From contig PBLM01000017.1 in assembly GCA_002721775.1 (NCBI GenBank), positions 14,075 through 20,797 of the forward strand: a stretch of DNA of 6,723 nucleotides. Direction: 5' to 3'. The stretch's first letter is position 1, and each line of letters starts with the position of its first letter. Shown here one piece after another: positions 1-6,387 of this stretch. Source of the stretch: Rhodospirillaceae bacterium (GTDB lineage Bacteria; Pseudomonadota; Alphaproteobacteria; Puniceispirillales; Puniceispirillaceae). A program made the translations under genes and the position numbers. The notes beneath the pieces are model-generated. The model was not told the origin of the DNA. It ran no database searches and saw nothing but the letters and a program-made list of their open reading frames with translations.

Positions 1-423
1 AAGACAGAGAATATACATGAACATAAAATGCATACCGAATGGGGATCTGTTTCAGCAGATACGGTTAAAGCGATCCAGCAGACAAAGGCATCAGGCGGCC
101 GTGTGATTGCAGTTGGCACAACCTCTCTGCGAATTCTAGAAGCCGCTTTTGCTCATCATGGCCGTCTGGCTCCGTTCACAGGCGAGACTGATATCTTTAT
201 CACGCCGGGCTATCAGTTTGGCGTTATTAATATGTTGCTGACCAATTTTCATTTGCCAAAATCAACGCTGTTGATGCTGGTGTCGGCCTTTTCCGGATAC
301 GATTTCATAAAGACAGTCTATCAGCATGCGGTGGTTTCCGGTTATCGATTTTTCAGTTATGGTGATGCATGTTTGCTGGCCTGCCAGAACGCACACCCCT
401 TATCGGGTAAGAAGGAGCCCTGA
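1..423 (+). CDS. queA: S-adenosylmethionine:tRNA ribosyltransferase-isomerase QueA, C-terminal part (5' end outside window)
   Basis: QueA transfers and isomerises the ribosyl group of S-adenosylmethionine onto 7-aminomethyl-7-deazaguanine (preQ1) in tRNA, giving epoxyqueuosine; it is a cytoplasmic enzyme. The open frame enters from the window edge, so about 140 C-terminal residues of a family usually near 350 are visible. An internal ATG at position 28 is not the start, because family-like sequence ([11 protein letters not shown]) already runs through it. Recognisable QueA blocks are [20 protein letters not shown], the [17 protein letters not shown] segment and the C-terminal [11 protein letters not shown]. 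The last is typically YGDAML in the family. The stop overlaps the start of tgt by one base (TGATG), which suggests translational coupling in a queuosine operon. No frameshift is seen. The family call is secure; the upstream promoter and N-terminus cannot be judged. Confidence 0.96.
   Translation, partial: KTENIHEHKMHTEWGSVSADTVKAIQQTKASGGRVIAVGTTSLRILEAAFAHHGRLAPFTGETDIFITPGYQFGVINMLLTNFHLPKSTLLMLVSAFSGYDFIKTVYQHAVVSGYRFFSYGDACLLACQNAHPLSGKKEP
412..417 (+). promoter_or_regulatory. ribosome binding site of tgt
   Basis: AAGGAG lies inside the last codons of queA, five bases before the tgt ATG at 423. It supports that start and shows tgt can be translated from a shared queA-tgt message. Confidence 0.85.
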
Positions 424-1565
424 TGAAATTAAACGATTGCCCTGCTTTTGGCTTTGAGGTGCTGCAGCAGGATGGTGCTGCTCGCAGGGGCCGCGTGACA
501 ACTGGCTTTGGTGTTGTTGATACGCCTGCCTTTATGCCAGTGGGTACAGCGGCATCTGTAAAAGCCATGATGCCAGAACAGGTTGCCTCTACCGGCGCAC
601 AGATCATCCTGTCAAACACCTATCATCTGATGCTCAGGCCAGGACCTGAACGAGTTGAACGCCTAGGCGGGGTGCGCAAATTAATGGGCTGGGATGGCCC
701 GTTACTGACAGATTCAGGCGGTTTTCAGGTCATGTCGCTAGGACCGTTGCGAGAAATTAGCGAGCAGGGTGTGAGTTTTAAATCACATTTAGATGGTAGC
801 GTTTATGACCTGACCCCAGAACGTTCAACCCAAATCCAGCATATGCTAGATGCCACTATTACAATGGCTTTTGATGAATGCACCCCCTTTCCAGCAACTC
901 ATCACGAGGCACAGGCCAGCATGGAGTTGTCCATGCGCTGGGCGGCGCGCTCACGCTCAGCTTTCGTGGCACGGACCGGCTATGGCCAGTTCGGGATTGT
1001 TCAGGGATCTGTTTTTGAGGATTTTCGACATCAGTCCATTAAGGCGCTTACAGATATTGGCTTTGAGGGTTATGCCATTGGTGGGTTGGCAGTGGGTGAG
1101 GGGCAGGAAGCAATGTTCTCTACGCTGGATGCGACTTGTCCTTCAATGCCGCCAGACAAGCCGCGCTATCTGATGGGGGTAGGTAAACCAGCTGATATTG
1201 TTGGGGCGGTCCAGCGCGGTGTGGATATGTTTGACTGTGTTATGCCGACACGTTCTGGACGAACAGCTCAGGGCTTTACCCGGCGCGGGCCAGTGAATAT
1301 CCGAAATGCCCGACATGCAGAAGATATGCGTCCTTTGGATGAAAGTTGTTCTTGCCCTGCTTGTGTGAAATTTTCACGAGCATATCTTCATCATCTGTTC
1401 AAAGCTGACGAAATTCAGGGGTTGATGCTGCTGACCTGGCATAATCTGCAGCATTATCAGGATTTAATGGCTGGGCTGCGATTAGCCGTTGAAACTTGTC
1501 AGCTGGCTGATTTTGTTGCTGGTTTTGCAGAAGAACAGGCTCGCGGTGATATCTCGCCCATCTAA
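423..1565 (+). CDS. tgt: queuine/preQ1 tRNA-guanine transglycosylase
   Basis: Tgt exchanges guanine-34 in GUN-anticodon tRNAs (Tyr, His, Asn, Asp) for preQ1. The 380-residue product has the full bacterial family length. By comparison with the well-studied Zymomonas enzyme, the general acid/base Asp is D97 (LLTDSGGFQ), substrate-binding residues are D151 (FDECTPFP), Q194 (GIVQGS) and the GGLAVGE loop at 220-226, and the nucleophile is D271 ([11 protein letters not shown]). The structural zinc site is C309, C311, C314 and H340 (CSCPAC and TWHN). All are intact, with spacing that matches the reference enzyme. The ATG follows an AAGGAG ribosome binding site (412-417) by five bases and overlaps the queA stop. 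The SGRTAQGF version of the active-site loop is of alphaproteobacterial type. Tgt acts before QueA and QueG, whose genes flank it. Confidence 0.98.
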   Translation: MKLNDCPAFGFEVLQQDGAARRGRVTTGFGVVDTPAFMPVGTAASVKAMMPEQVASTGAQIILSNTYHLMLRPGPERVERLGGVRKLMGWDGPLLTDSGGFQVMSLGPLREISEQGVSFKSHLDGSVYDLTPERSTQIQHMLDATITMAFDECTPFPATHHEAQASMELSMRWAARSRSAFVARTGYGQFGIVQGSVFEDFRHQSIKALTDIGFEGYAIGGLAVGEGQEAMFSTLDATCPSMPPDKPRYLMGVGKPADIVGAVQRGVDMFDCVMPTRSGRTAQGFTRRGPVNIRNARHAEDMRPLDESCSCPACVKFSRAYLHHLFKADEIQGLMLLTWHNLQHYQDLMAGLRLAVETCQLADFVAGFAEEQARGDISPI

Positions 1566-1568
1566 GCG

Positions 1569-2702
1569 ATGACAGACAAACAACAAAGCGATATCAAAGA
1601 CTGGTTGGCCGCAACAGGCAAGGCGGAAGGTTTTGATATCTGCGCGGTTACGGCCGCAGATCTGCCTGCTGTCATAGGTGCTGGTCTGGACGACTATCTG
1701 AAGGCAGGGCATCACGGTGATATGGACTGGATGGCAGAAACACGCAACAGACGCATCACCCCGACAGCGATGTGGGATGCGGCCCGCACAGCGGTTATTT
1801 TCGGATGCAATTATGGTCCAGATCATGACCCAATGGATAATCTGGCTGAAACATCATCTGCCAATATTTCTGTTTATGCGCGGGGGCGTGATTATCATGA
1901 TGTGCTGAAAGGCCGTTTGAAACAGATGGCCGGGCGCTTGGCTGCAAGAACAGGCTGGCAGGTCAAAATCTTTGTGGACACCGCCCCGTTAATGGAAAAA
2001 CCGCTGGCTGCACAGGCCGGGCTGGGTTGGCAGGGCAAACATACCAATCTTGTCTCCCGCAGCTATGGTTCTTGGTTGTTTTTAGGTACAATTCTGACAG
2101 ATGGGCTGTTGCCACCGGATCTGGCCGCTTCTGATTCCTGCGGAAGCTGTACAGCCTGTCTTGATATCTGCCCGACAGATGCATTTCCTGCCCCTTATAA
2201 GCTGGATGCTCGGCGATGCATTTCGTATCTGACGATTGAATTTGACGGGATAATCCCCAATAACTTCAGAACAGCTATCGGCAACAGAGTTTTCGGCTGT
2301 GATGATTGTCTGGCTGTATGTCCATGGAATAAATTTGCCGCGTTTTCTCATGATCAGAAACTCACCGCCGCTAAGGCGCGCGCCCTACCACCTTTGCTGG
2401 ATATGCTCAGTCTTGATGAAGCGGGGTTCAAAGCTCTGTTCTCCGCCTCGCCTGTCAAGCGCACTGGATATGTCCGCTTTATACGCAATTGCCTGATTGC
2501 TGCTGGTAATGCAGGCAATGACAAGTTAATCCCTGCTGTGAAATCTTATCTTGTTCATTATGATCCGCGCCTGCGTGCTAGTGCAGTCTGGGCATTGTCC
2601 TGTTATCTGGACGGGGGTGCGCTTGCCGCGCTTCATCCTGCAGACGAAAGGGATGCAGATGTACAAGCAGAATGGAAAATCGCTCTCAATCTGGCTGACT
2701 GA
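1569..2702 (+). CDS. queG: epoxyqueuosine reductase QueG
   Basis: QueG carries out the final step of queuosine synthesis, reducing epoxyqueuosine in tRNA to queuosine with a cobalamin cofactor and two [4Fe-4S] clusters. The 377-residue product shows the cobalamin-binding catalytic core first, with the catalytic Asp at D137 (FVDTAP) followed by AGLGWQGKHTN and SWLFLGTILTD. A ferredoxin-like domain follows, with eight cluster cysteines: C191, C194, C197, C201, C217, C244, C247 and C251 (CGSCTACLDICP and FGCDDCLAVCPWN). The C-terminal 80 or so residues look like a HEAT-type helical repeat, as usual for the family. The ATG is four bases from the tgt stop, and no strong Shine-Dalgarno precedes it, so translation is probably coupled. 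The N-terminus aligns well with the family, so the start is credible. It converges on amt, with 40 bp between the stops. Confidence 0.97.
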   Translation: MTDKQQSDIKDWLAATGKAEGFDICAVTAADLPAVIGAGLDDYLKAGHHGDMDWMAETRNRRITPTAMWDAARTAVIFGCNYGPDHDPMDNLAETSSANISVYARGRDYHDVLKGRLKQMAGRLAARTGWQVKIFVDTAPLMEKPLAAQAGLGWQGKHTNLVSRSYGSWLFLGTILTDGLLPPDLAASDSCGSCTACLDICPTDAFPAPYKLDARRCISYLTIEFDGIIPNNFRTAIGNRVFGCDDCLAVCPWNKFAAFSHDQKLTAAKARALPPLLDMLSLDEAGFKALFSASPVKRTGYVRFIRNCLIAAGNAGNDKLIPAVKSYLVHYDPRLRASAVWALSCYLDGGALAALHPADERDADVQAEWKIALNLAD

Positions 2703-2742
2703 GAGCAATTAAGACCAGCAATAATGCAAGGCTGCAAATCCT

Positions 2743-4026
2743 TCAGCTTGAATGATATCCGCGCTCCCCATGTTGCGATAGATCAAGACCTTCCAGTTCT
2801 GCCTCATCATCTACGCGCAGGCCACCAACAACTGCGGCAATTTTTAGAATGGCGTAGCTAGCTACAGCCGTCCAGACGACGGTAATCATAATTGATTTGG
2901 CCTGAACGAACAGCTGGCTGCCAACGGTCATACCTTCTGCCAGTCCTATGCCAGAAAGGGCATCTGTGGCTAGAACCGCAACAAGCAAAGACCCTAAAAC
3001 ACCGCCCACACCATGAACAGCAAAGACATCCAGGCTGTCATCAATACCTAGTTTGCCACGGATTAAATCGACAGCCAGATAGCAGATATAACCGCCAGCT
3101 AGACCAAGAATAATTCCACCAGGCACTCCGATGAAGCCTGATGCTGGTGTTACAGTCGCCAAGCCGGCCACCATGCCTGTGGCAATACCAACAACAGAGG
3201 GACGGCCGAACCTACGCCATTCAATCACCATCCAGACCAGTGAGGCTACAGCTGCAGAAATATGTGTCACCAAAAGGGCCATTGCTGCATTTTGGCCAGC
3301 TGCCAAGGCAGAGCCGCCATTAAAGCCAAACCAGCCGACCCAAAGCATACAGGCACCGATCATTGTTAGAATAGGGCTGTGTGGTGGTTGTACAGAGGAA
3401 GGGAAGCTGCGCCGCTTGCCAATCACGATGGCAGCAACCAAAGCGGCCGTTCCCGCTGTGGCGTGAACCACAATGCCGCCTGCAAAATCCAAAACGCCCC
3501 AACTGCCCATGATGCCGCCGCCCCAGACCCAATGGGTTACGGGGGCATAAACTACAAGGAGCCAAAGACTGGAGAAAATCAGCACAGCTGAAAATTTAAT
3601 CCGTTCAACATAGGCACCAATAATCAGCGCAGGTGTGATCACAGCAAAAGTCATCTGAAACGCTCCAAATAGGCTTTCTGGAATGGTTCCGGAAACGCTT
3701 TCAACTGTCACCGCACCCATAAACAGGTTGGAAAGATCGCCAAGCCATGCCTCATCCCCTGAAAAAGCGAGGGAATAGCCGGCAACAACCCATAAAACAG
3801 ACATTAGACAGGCAACTGCAAAATGATGCATCAGCACAGAAACTACATTCTTTGATTGTACCAGCCCCGCATAAAATAAGGCCAGTCCGGGCAAGGTCAT
3901 AAACAGCACCAGAGCGGTGGCAGTCAAAATCCAGGCCGTATCCCCGCTGTCAACCTCAGCGAATGCAGCAGTCGGCGCCAGAACAGCCAGTAAAATAGCT
4001 AGAAGCCTGTGAAAAAAACGTGGCAT
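2743..4026 (-). CDS. amt: Amt-family ammonium transporter
   Basis: This is an inner-membrane channel of the Amt/MEP/Rh family that moves ammonium into the cell, usually as a trimer. The best start is the ATG at 4026, preceded at seven bases by GGGGAGG (4034-4040); a TTG further upstream (4059) would add 11 residues that do not fit. From that start (427 residues), a signal peptide MPRFFHRLLAILLAVL...AAFA opens the protein, followed by about eleven hydrophobic segments. Pore residues equivalent to E. coli AmtB are intact: F127 and F235 (Phe gate), W168 (WGGG), D180 (LDFAGG), and the twin histidines H188 (VVHATAG) and H338 (AVHGVGG). The C-terminal tail (GLRVDDEAELEGLDLSQHGERGY) keeps the form that binds PII proteins, so GlnK/GlnB control is likely. 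No PII gene adjoins it, unlike the common glnK-amtB pair. Whether it transports or mainly senses cannot be told here. Confidence 0.97.
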   Translation of the reverse strand: MPRFFHRLLAILLAVLAPTAAFAEVDSGDTAWILTATALVLFMTLPGLALFYAGLVQSKNVVSVLMHHFAVACLMSVLWVVAGYSLAFSGDEAWLGDLSNLFMGAVTVESVSGTIPESLFGAFQMTFAVITPALIIGAYVERIKFSAVLIFSSLWLLVVYAPVTHWVWGGGIMGSWGVLDFAGGIVVHATAGTAALVAAIVIGKRRSFPSSVQPPHSPILTMIGACMLWVGWFGFNGGSALAAGQNAAMALLVTHISAAVASLVWMVIEWRRFGRPSVVGIATGMVAGLATVTPASGFIGVPGGIILGLAGGYICYLAVDLIRGKLGIDDSLDVFAVHGVGGVLGSLLVAVLATDALSGIGLAEGMTVGSQLFVQAKSIMITVVWTAVASYAILKIAAVVGGLRVDDEAELEGLDLSQHGERGYHSS

Positions 4027-4033
4027 CGTGAAA

Positions 4034-4040
4034 CCTCCCC
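4034..4040 (-). promoter_or_regulatory. strong ribosome binding site that fixes the amt start
   Basis: GGGGAGG on the minus strand sits seven bases before the ATG at 4026, an ideal spacing. It lies inside the longer reading frame that begins with TTG at 4059, so it argues that the shorter protein starting directly with the signal peptide is the real one. Confidence 0.85.
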
Positions 4041-4124
4041 TAAACACGATTAATATCAATCAATGCCGCGCAGAATAAACAGCAGAACCCTGTTTCTGGA
4101 ACAAATTAAATCAACGAAAGGAGA

Positions 4125-4154
4125 TTTATTTGAATATGATGAAAAAATAGTCAA
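4125..4154 (-). promoter_or_regulatory. possible sigma-70-type promoter of amt
   Basis: On the minus strand TTGACT (4149-4154) is followed after 18 bases by AATAAA (4125-4130), which matches four of six positions of the -10 consensus. Transcription would begin near 4117 and leave a leader of about 90 bases. I looked for a sigma-54 promoter, which often drives amt with NtrC, and found none with correct GG/GC spacing. The call rests on weak consensus matching in AT-rich DNA. Confidence 0.25.
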
Positions 4155-4280
4155 AGTGACAACTTTTTGCACAAACTTAATGCGATATTTAGTATTTATG
4201 CCTGAAACTACCCTCCTATCATGATTTTTTGACTAAAAAAAATGCATTCAGAAAGGCATGTCCTCTCTTGTAGCTGTGTG

Positions 4281-4307
4281 GCAGATCTGCTGGCCTAGTG
4301 GGCCTGC
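4281..4307. repeat. palindrome GCAGATCTGC and adjoining GGCC inverted repeat
   Basis: GCAGATCTGC (4281-4290) is a perfect palindrome. It is directly followed by a second dyad: GC-T-GGCC, loop TAGTG, GGCC-T-GC (4289-4307), which is six pairs with one T-T mismatch. They lie just upstream of the likely -10 of the deacetylase-like gene, a position suited to an operator. No T run follows, so it is not a rho-independent terminator. The role is inferred from position only. Confidence 0.4.
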
Positions 4308-4318
4308 TTCTGTCAGAC

Positions 4319-4324
4319 TATAAC
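4319..4324 (+). promoter_or_regulatory. possible -10 element of the deacetylase-like gene
   Basis: TATAAC matches five of six positions of the -10 consensus and lies 39 bases before the ATG at 4364. No good -35 hexamer is found 15 to 18 bases upstream, so an activator or a different promoter may be involved. Confidence 0.3.
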
Positions 4325-4363
4325 AAAGCTCTGTAAGACATCCCGTCTGTCAATTCACTTGTG

Positions 4364-5338
4364 ATGGTGGGAAAGATTTTAGGAAGGAAAAAGCCACTGT
4401 CTCCTCTTTTTGTCACAGATGACAGCGCGAGTCGGCATCAAACACCTCATGGCCATCCTGAACAGCCATTGCGGCACAGCGCGATCATGTCTATCTGTGC
4501 TGCCCATATTCAAGAGAAATGGATAAAACGGCAAGCTCCGGCAGCCAGCTACGAGCAGCTGTGTCTTATCCATAGCCCGGCCTACGTTGAAACGCTAATG
4601 CAAGAGCTGAAAACAAAAGCCGTTTCAACTGACCGGCTGTATCAGATAGATGGGGACACCTATGCTGGTCCGGACAGTCTGGACGCTGCCTTGCGCGGGG
4701 CAGGCGGTGCCTGTTTCCTTGTTGATCGGGTAATGCGCGATGGCGGTGTTGGTTTTACTGCGATGCGACCGCCTGGTCATCATGCTGAACCTGATCGGGC
4801 GATGGGTTTTTGTCTGTTTTCATCTGCTGCCATTGCCGCCCGTTATGCACAGACCGAATATGGTGCAGAGCGTGTTGCGGTGCTTGATTTTGATGTTCAT
4901 CATGGCAATGGCACGCAAGCTGCGTTCTGGGATCAGCCGGATTTGCTATATGCCTCTAGCCATCAGATGCCGCTCTATCCGGGGACGGGCGCAGTTGAAG
5001 AGCGTGGCGTGCATGAGAATATTTTTAATCTGCCTTTTGCGGAGGGCACAGGCGGGAAAGAGATTATTGCTGGCTGGCGGGAACAGCTTCTGCCGGCTAT
5101 TGCTGCCGGCCATCCGGACTTGATAATTATATCAGCAGGGTTTGATGCGCATGAGGATGACCCGCTTGGCGGCCTGAATATGACCACTGATGATTTTTAT
5201 GCCCTGACCTGCGCGATTTCTGAGCTGGCAGAAAGTTGTTGCGGCGGGCGGATAGTTTCTGTTCTAGAAGGCGGGTACGACCTGAACGCGCTGGGTGCTT
5301 CTGTTTTGGCACATCTGCAGGTGCTGGCAGGACACTGA
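4364..5338 (+). CDS. class II histone deacetylase-like zinc amidohydrolase
   Basis: The product belongs to the arginase/deacetylase fold family that includes histone deacetylases, AcuC and acetylpolyamine amidohydrolases; it should remove acyl groups from amines or lysines in the cytoplasm. Counting from the ATG at 4364 (324 residues), the N-terminal HQTPHGHPEQP block is at about 25-35. The catalytic histidine pair is H139-H140 (RPPGHHAEPDRAMGFC), the zinc ligands are D177 and H179 (DFDVHHGNGT) and D261 (SAGFDAHEDDPLGG), and the transition-state tyrosine is Y305 (LEGGYD). All catalytic residues are present, so it is probably active. The start is uncertain: GTG 4361, ATG 4364 and GTG 4367 lack a Shine-Dalgarno, while AGGAAGG (4381-4387) lies inside the frame before a CTG at 4397. 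The substrate is unknown; bacterial relatives act on acetylpolyamines or acetyl-lysine proteins. It stands alone, divergent from amt. Confidence 0.92.
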   Translation: MVGKILGRKKPLSPLFVTDDSASRHQTPHGHPEQPLRHSAIMSICAAHIQEKWIKRQAPAASYEQLCLIHSPAYVETLMQELKTKAVSTDRLYQIDGDTYAGPDSLDAALRGAGGACFLVDRVMRDGGVGFTAMRPPGHHAEPDRAMGFCLFSSAAIAARYAQTEYGAERVAVLDFDVHHGNGTQAAFWDQPDLLYASSHQMPLYPGTGAVEERGVHENIFNLPFAEGTGGKEIIAGWREQLLPAIAAGHPDLIIISAGFDAHEDDPLGGLNMTTDDFYALTCAISELAESCCGGRIVSVLEGGYDLNALGASVLAHLQVLAGH

Positions 5339-5411
5339 ATTGACTGGCAGGAGCGCACAACGGCCCAAATATCTGCGGCTTTATGCTCGGAGCTGATTAT
5401 AACTCGAATTT

Positions 5412-5485
5412 TGGAGCGGCTGACCAGGTTCGAACTGGCCCTAAGAGCTTGGAAGGCTCTTGTGCTACCACTACACCACAGCCGC
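5412..5485 (-). tRNA. tRNA-Gly (anticodon TCC)
   Basis: Reading the minus strand from 5485, the 74-base gene folds into a standard cloverleaf. The seven-pair acceptor stem is GCGGCTG with CAGCCGC. The D arm is GTGTAGTGGTAGCAC, the anticodon stem AGAGC/GCTCT closes the loop CTTCCAA, and the T arm has the loop TTCGAAC on a five-pair stem with one G-T pair. The discriminator is T, and CCA is encoded in the DNA (5412-5414). Anticodon TCC (5451-5453) reads GGA and GGG. It points toward the deacetylase-like gene and ends 73 bases from that gene's stop. It is not a queuosine substrate, so its nearness to the que genes has no functional meaning. Confidence 0.98.
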
Positions 5486-5524
5486 TTATATATTGAGGGA
5501 TAAAATTCTCGACCCCAATGCAAG

Positions 5525-5552
5525 GGTATAGCAGCTTTTTTCTTTAAATCAA
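5525..5552 (-). promoter_or_regulatory. possible promoter of tRNA-Gly
   Basis: On the minus strand TTGATT (5547-5552) is followed after 16 bases by TATACC (5525-5530), a fair sigma-70-type pair. Transcription would start near 5518, about 33 bases before the tRNA 5' end at 5485. It lies in the gap between the hydratase stop and the tRNA, where a tRNA promoter is expected unless the tRNA is read through from the liu genes. Confidence 0.35.
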
Positions 5553-5592
5553 GCAGACCGTTGCAGAATGGTAAAATGCGCCTTTGCTTTGA

Positions 5593-6387
5593 CTATCGGT
5601 TGATTGCCCAGGGGGGCGGGGTTTTGGAAAGAAATGCATTGACCCCTTTGCGGGCCCCATCTGTATCCCAGATCGACGCAAGGGCGGCGACAGCTGTTTC
5701 ATTCTGAGCATTGTGAACAGGGGATTGGCTGAAGGTGTTTATCAACGCTTTTGCCGCCGCCATAGCTTCTGGCCCGGCCTGCAAAGCAGTTTTTATTTCA
5801 GCTTCCACAGCTTCATCCAGCCTGTCTGCGCAAACCGCTTCTGCTACCAGACCGCAGCGCACCGCCTCATTAGCCTTAAAAAGTTTGGCAGTGATGATCA
5901 GCCGGCGAAGATTTGCTTCACCTAATTTGCGCCAAATAAACGGGCCGATGGTTGCCGGGATAAGGCCCAGTCGCGTCTCAGAAAAACAGAATTTTGCACT
6001 GTCTGCGCTCAGCGTGATATCGGCTGCACTTATCAGGCCCAGACCGCCACCAAAACTGTTCCCCTGCACACGTACAATCACAGGTTTCGGCAGGCTGTTT
6101 AGAGCGGTCAGCATATCAGACAGGGTTCTAGCTCCTACAATTCGGCCAGCCTTATCTTTTTGCTGTTGTTCCTGCATCCAGGTTAGATCCGCACCTGCAC
6201 AGAATATTGGACCGTCTGAGCCTATGACTATGACACGCACTGTCTCATCCTTGCTCAGCGCAAGGGCTGCCTGATGAAGTTCATTGATCATCTGCGCATT
6301 CATGGCATGGTGCTTGTCTGGACGGTTTAGCCATAGCCGGGCTACGCCACGCCTATCTTTATCCAGTTGTAGCGTCTTATATCTCAT
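5593..6387 (-). CDS. liuC: enoyl-CoA hydratase/isomerase family protein, probably 3-methylglutaconyl-CoA hydratase (LiuC type)
   Basis: A 264-residue crotonase-fold enzyme, normal length for the family. The first oxyanion-hole block is FCAGADL (62-68) and the second is VQGNSFGGGLGL (107-118). Of the two glutamates used by classical enoyl-CoA hydratases, the one equivalent to rat E164 is kept (E137, CFSETRLGLIPA), but the one equivalent to E144 is glycine (G117). This GGGxGL pattern with SExRLGLxPA is, as I recall, typical of the LiuC/AtuE subgroup that hydrates methylglutaconyl- or carboxygeranoyl-CoA. The neighbour decides for leucine breakdown: the upstream gene is HMG-CoA lyase, which consumes the HMG-CoA that LiuC would make. 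The ATG at 6387 overlaps the lyase stop by ATGA and has GAAAGGA six bases upstream. Exact substrate is inferred from context; another short-chain hydratase or isomerase role is possible. Confidence 0.88.
   Translation of the reverse strand: MRYKTLQLDKDRRGVARLWLNRPDKHHAMNAQMINELHQAALALSKDETVRVIVIGSDGPIFCAGADLTWMQEQQQKDKAGRIVGARTLSDMLTALNSLPKPVIVRVQGNSFGGGLGLISAADITLSADSAKFCFSETRLGLIPATIGPFIWRKLGEANLRRLIITAKLFKANEAVRCGLVAEAVCADRLDEAVEAEIKTALQAGPEAMAAAKALINTFSQSPVHNAQNETAVAALASIWDTDGARKGVNAFLSKTPPPWAINR

Larger units (their letters stand above)
4041..4363. other. divergent intergenic regulatory region between amt and the deacetylase-like gene
   Basis: About 320 bases hold no convincing gene. 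The half nearer amt (roughly 4100-4250) is strikingly AT-rich with several A and T runs, which fits a promoter region. The half nearer the plus-strand gene is more GC-balanced and carries a perfect 10-base palindrome GCAGATCTGC (4281-4290) and, next to it, the inverted repeat GGCC-TAGTG-GGCC (4292-4304). Promoters for both flanking genes must lie here, since the genes point away from each other. Confidence 0.7.

Noticed and set aside
2728..2749. Possible bidirectional terminator between convergent queG and amt (AAGGCTG...CAGCTT)
   Set aside because: The stem is only about six pairs with a bulge, overlaps the amt stop codon, and has no T run on either strand.
3131..3466. Plus-strand open frame of 111 codons inside amt
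   Set aside because: It is antisense to a well-conserved membrane protein, has no ribosome binding site or recognisable family, and arises from the codon pattern of the hydrophobic gene.
4157..4171. Sigma-54-like box TGACAACTTTTTGCA near amt
   Set aside because: It is on the wrong strand for amt, the -24 GG is GA, and the distance to GC is one base short of the consensus.
4336..4348. Small hairpin AGAC-ATCCC-GTCT before the deacetylase-like start
   Set aside because: A four-pair stem is expected by chance and no family of leader structure fits.
5412..5485. tRNA-Gly as an attachment site of an integrated element
   Set aside because: No integrase, no second copy of the tRNA 3' end and no foreign-looking DNA appear on either side within the window.
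5197..5523. Minus-strand open frame of 108 codons covering the tRNA-Gly gene
   Set aside because: It runs straight through the tRNA and the end of the deacetylase-like gene, so it is not a real protein gene.
5735..6274. Plus-strand open frame of 179 codons inside the hydratase gene
   Set aside because: It is a long shadow opposite a clear crotonase-family gene; its Ala/Ser/Arg-rich composition looks like an antisense translation and no family is recognised.
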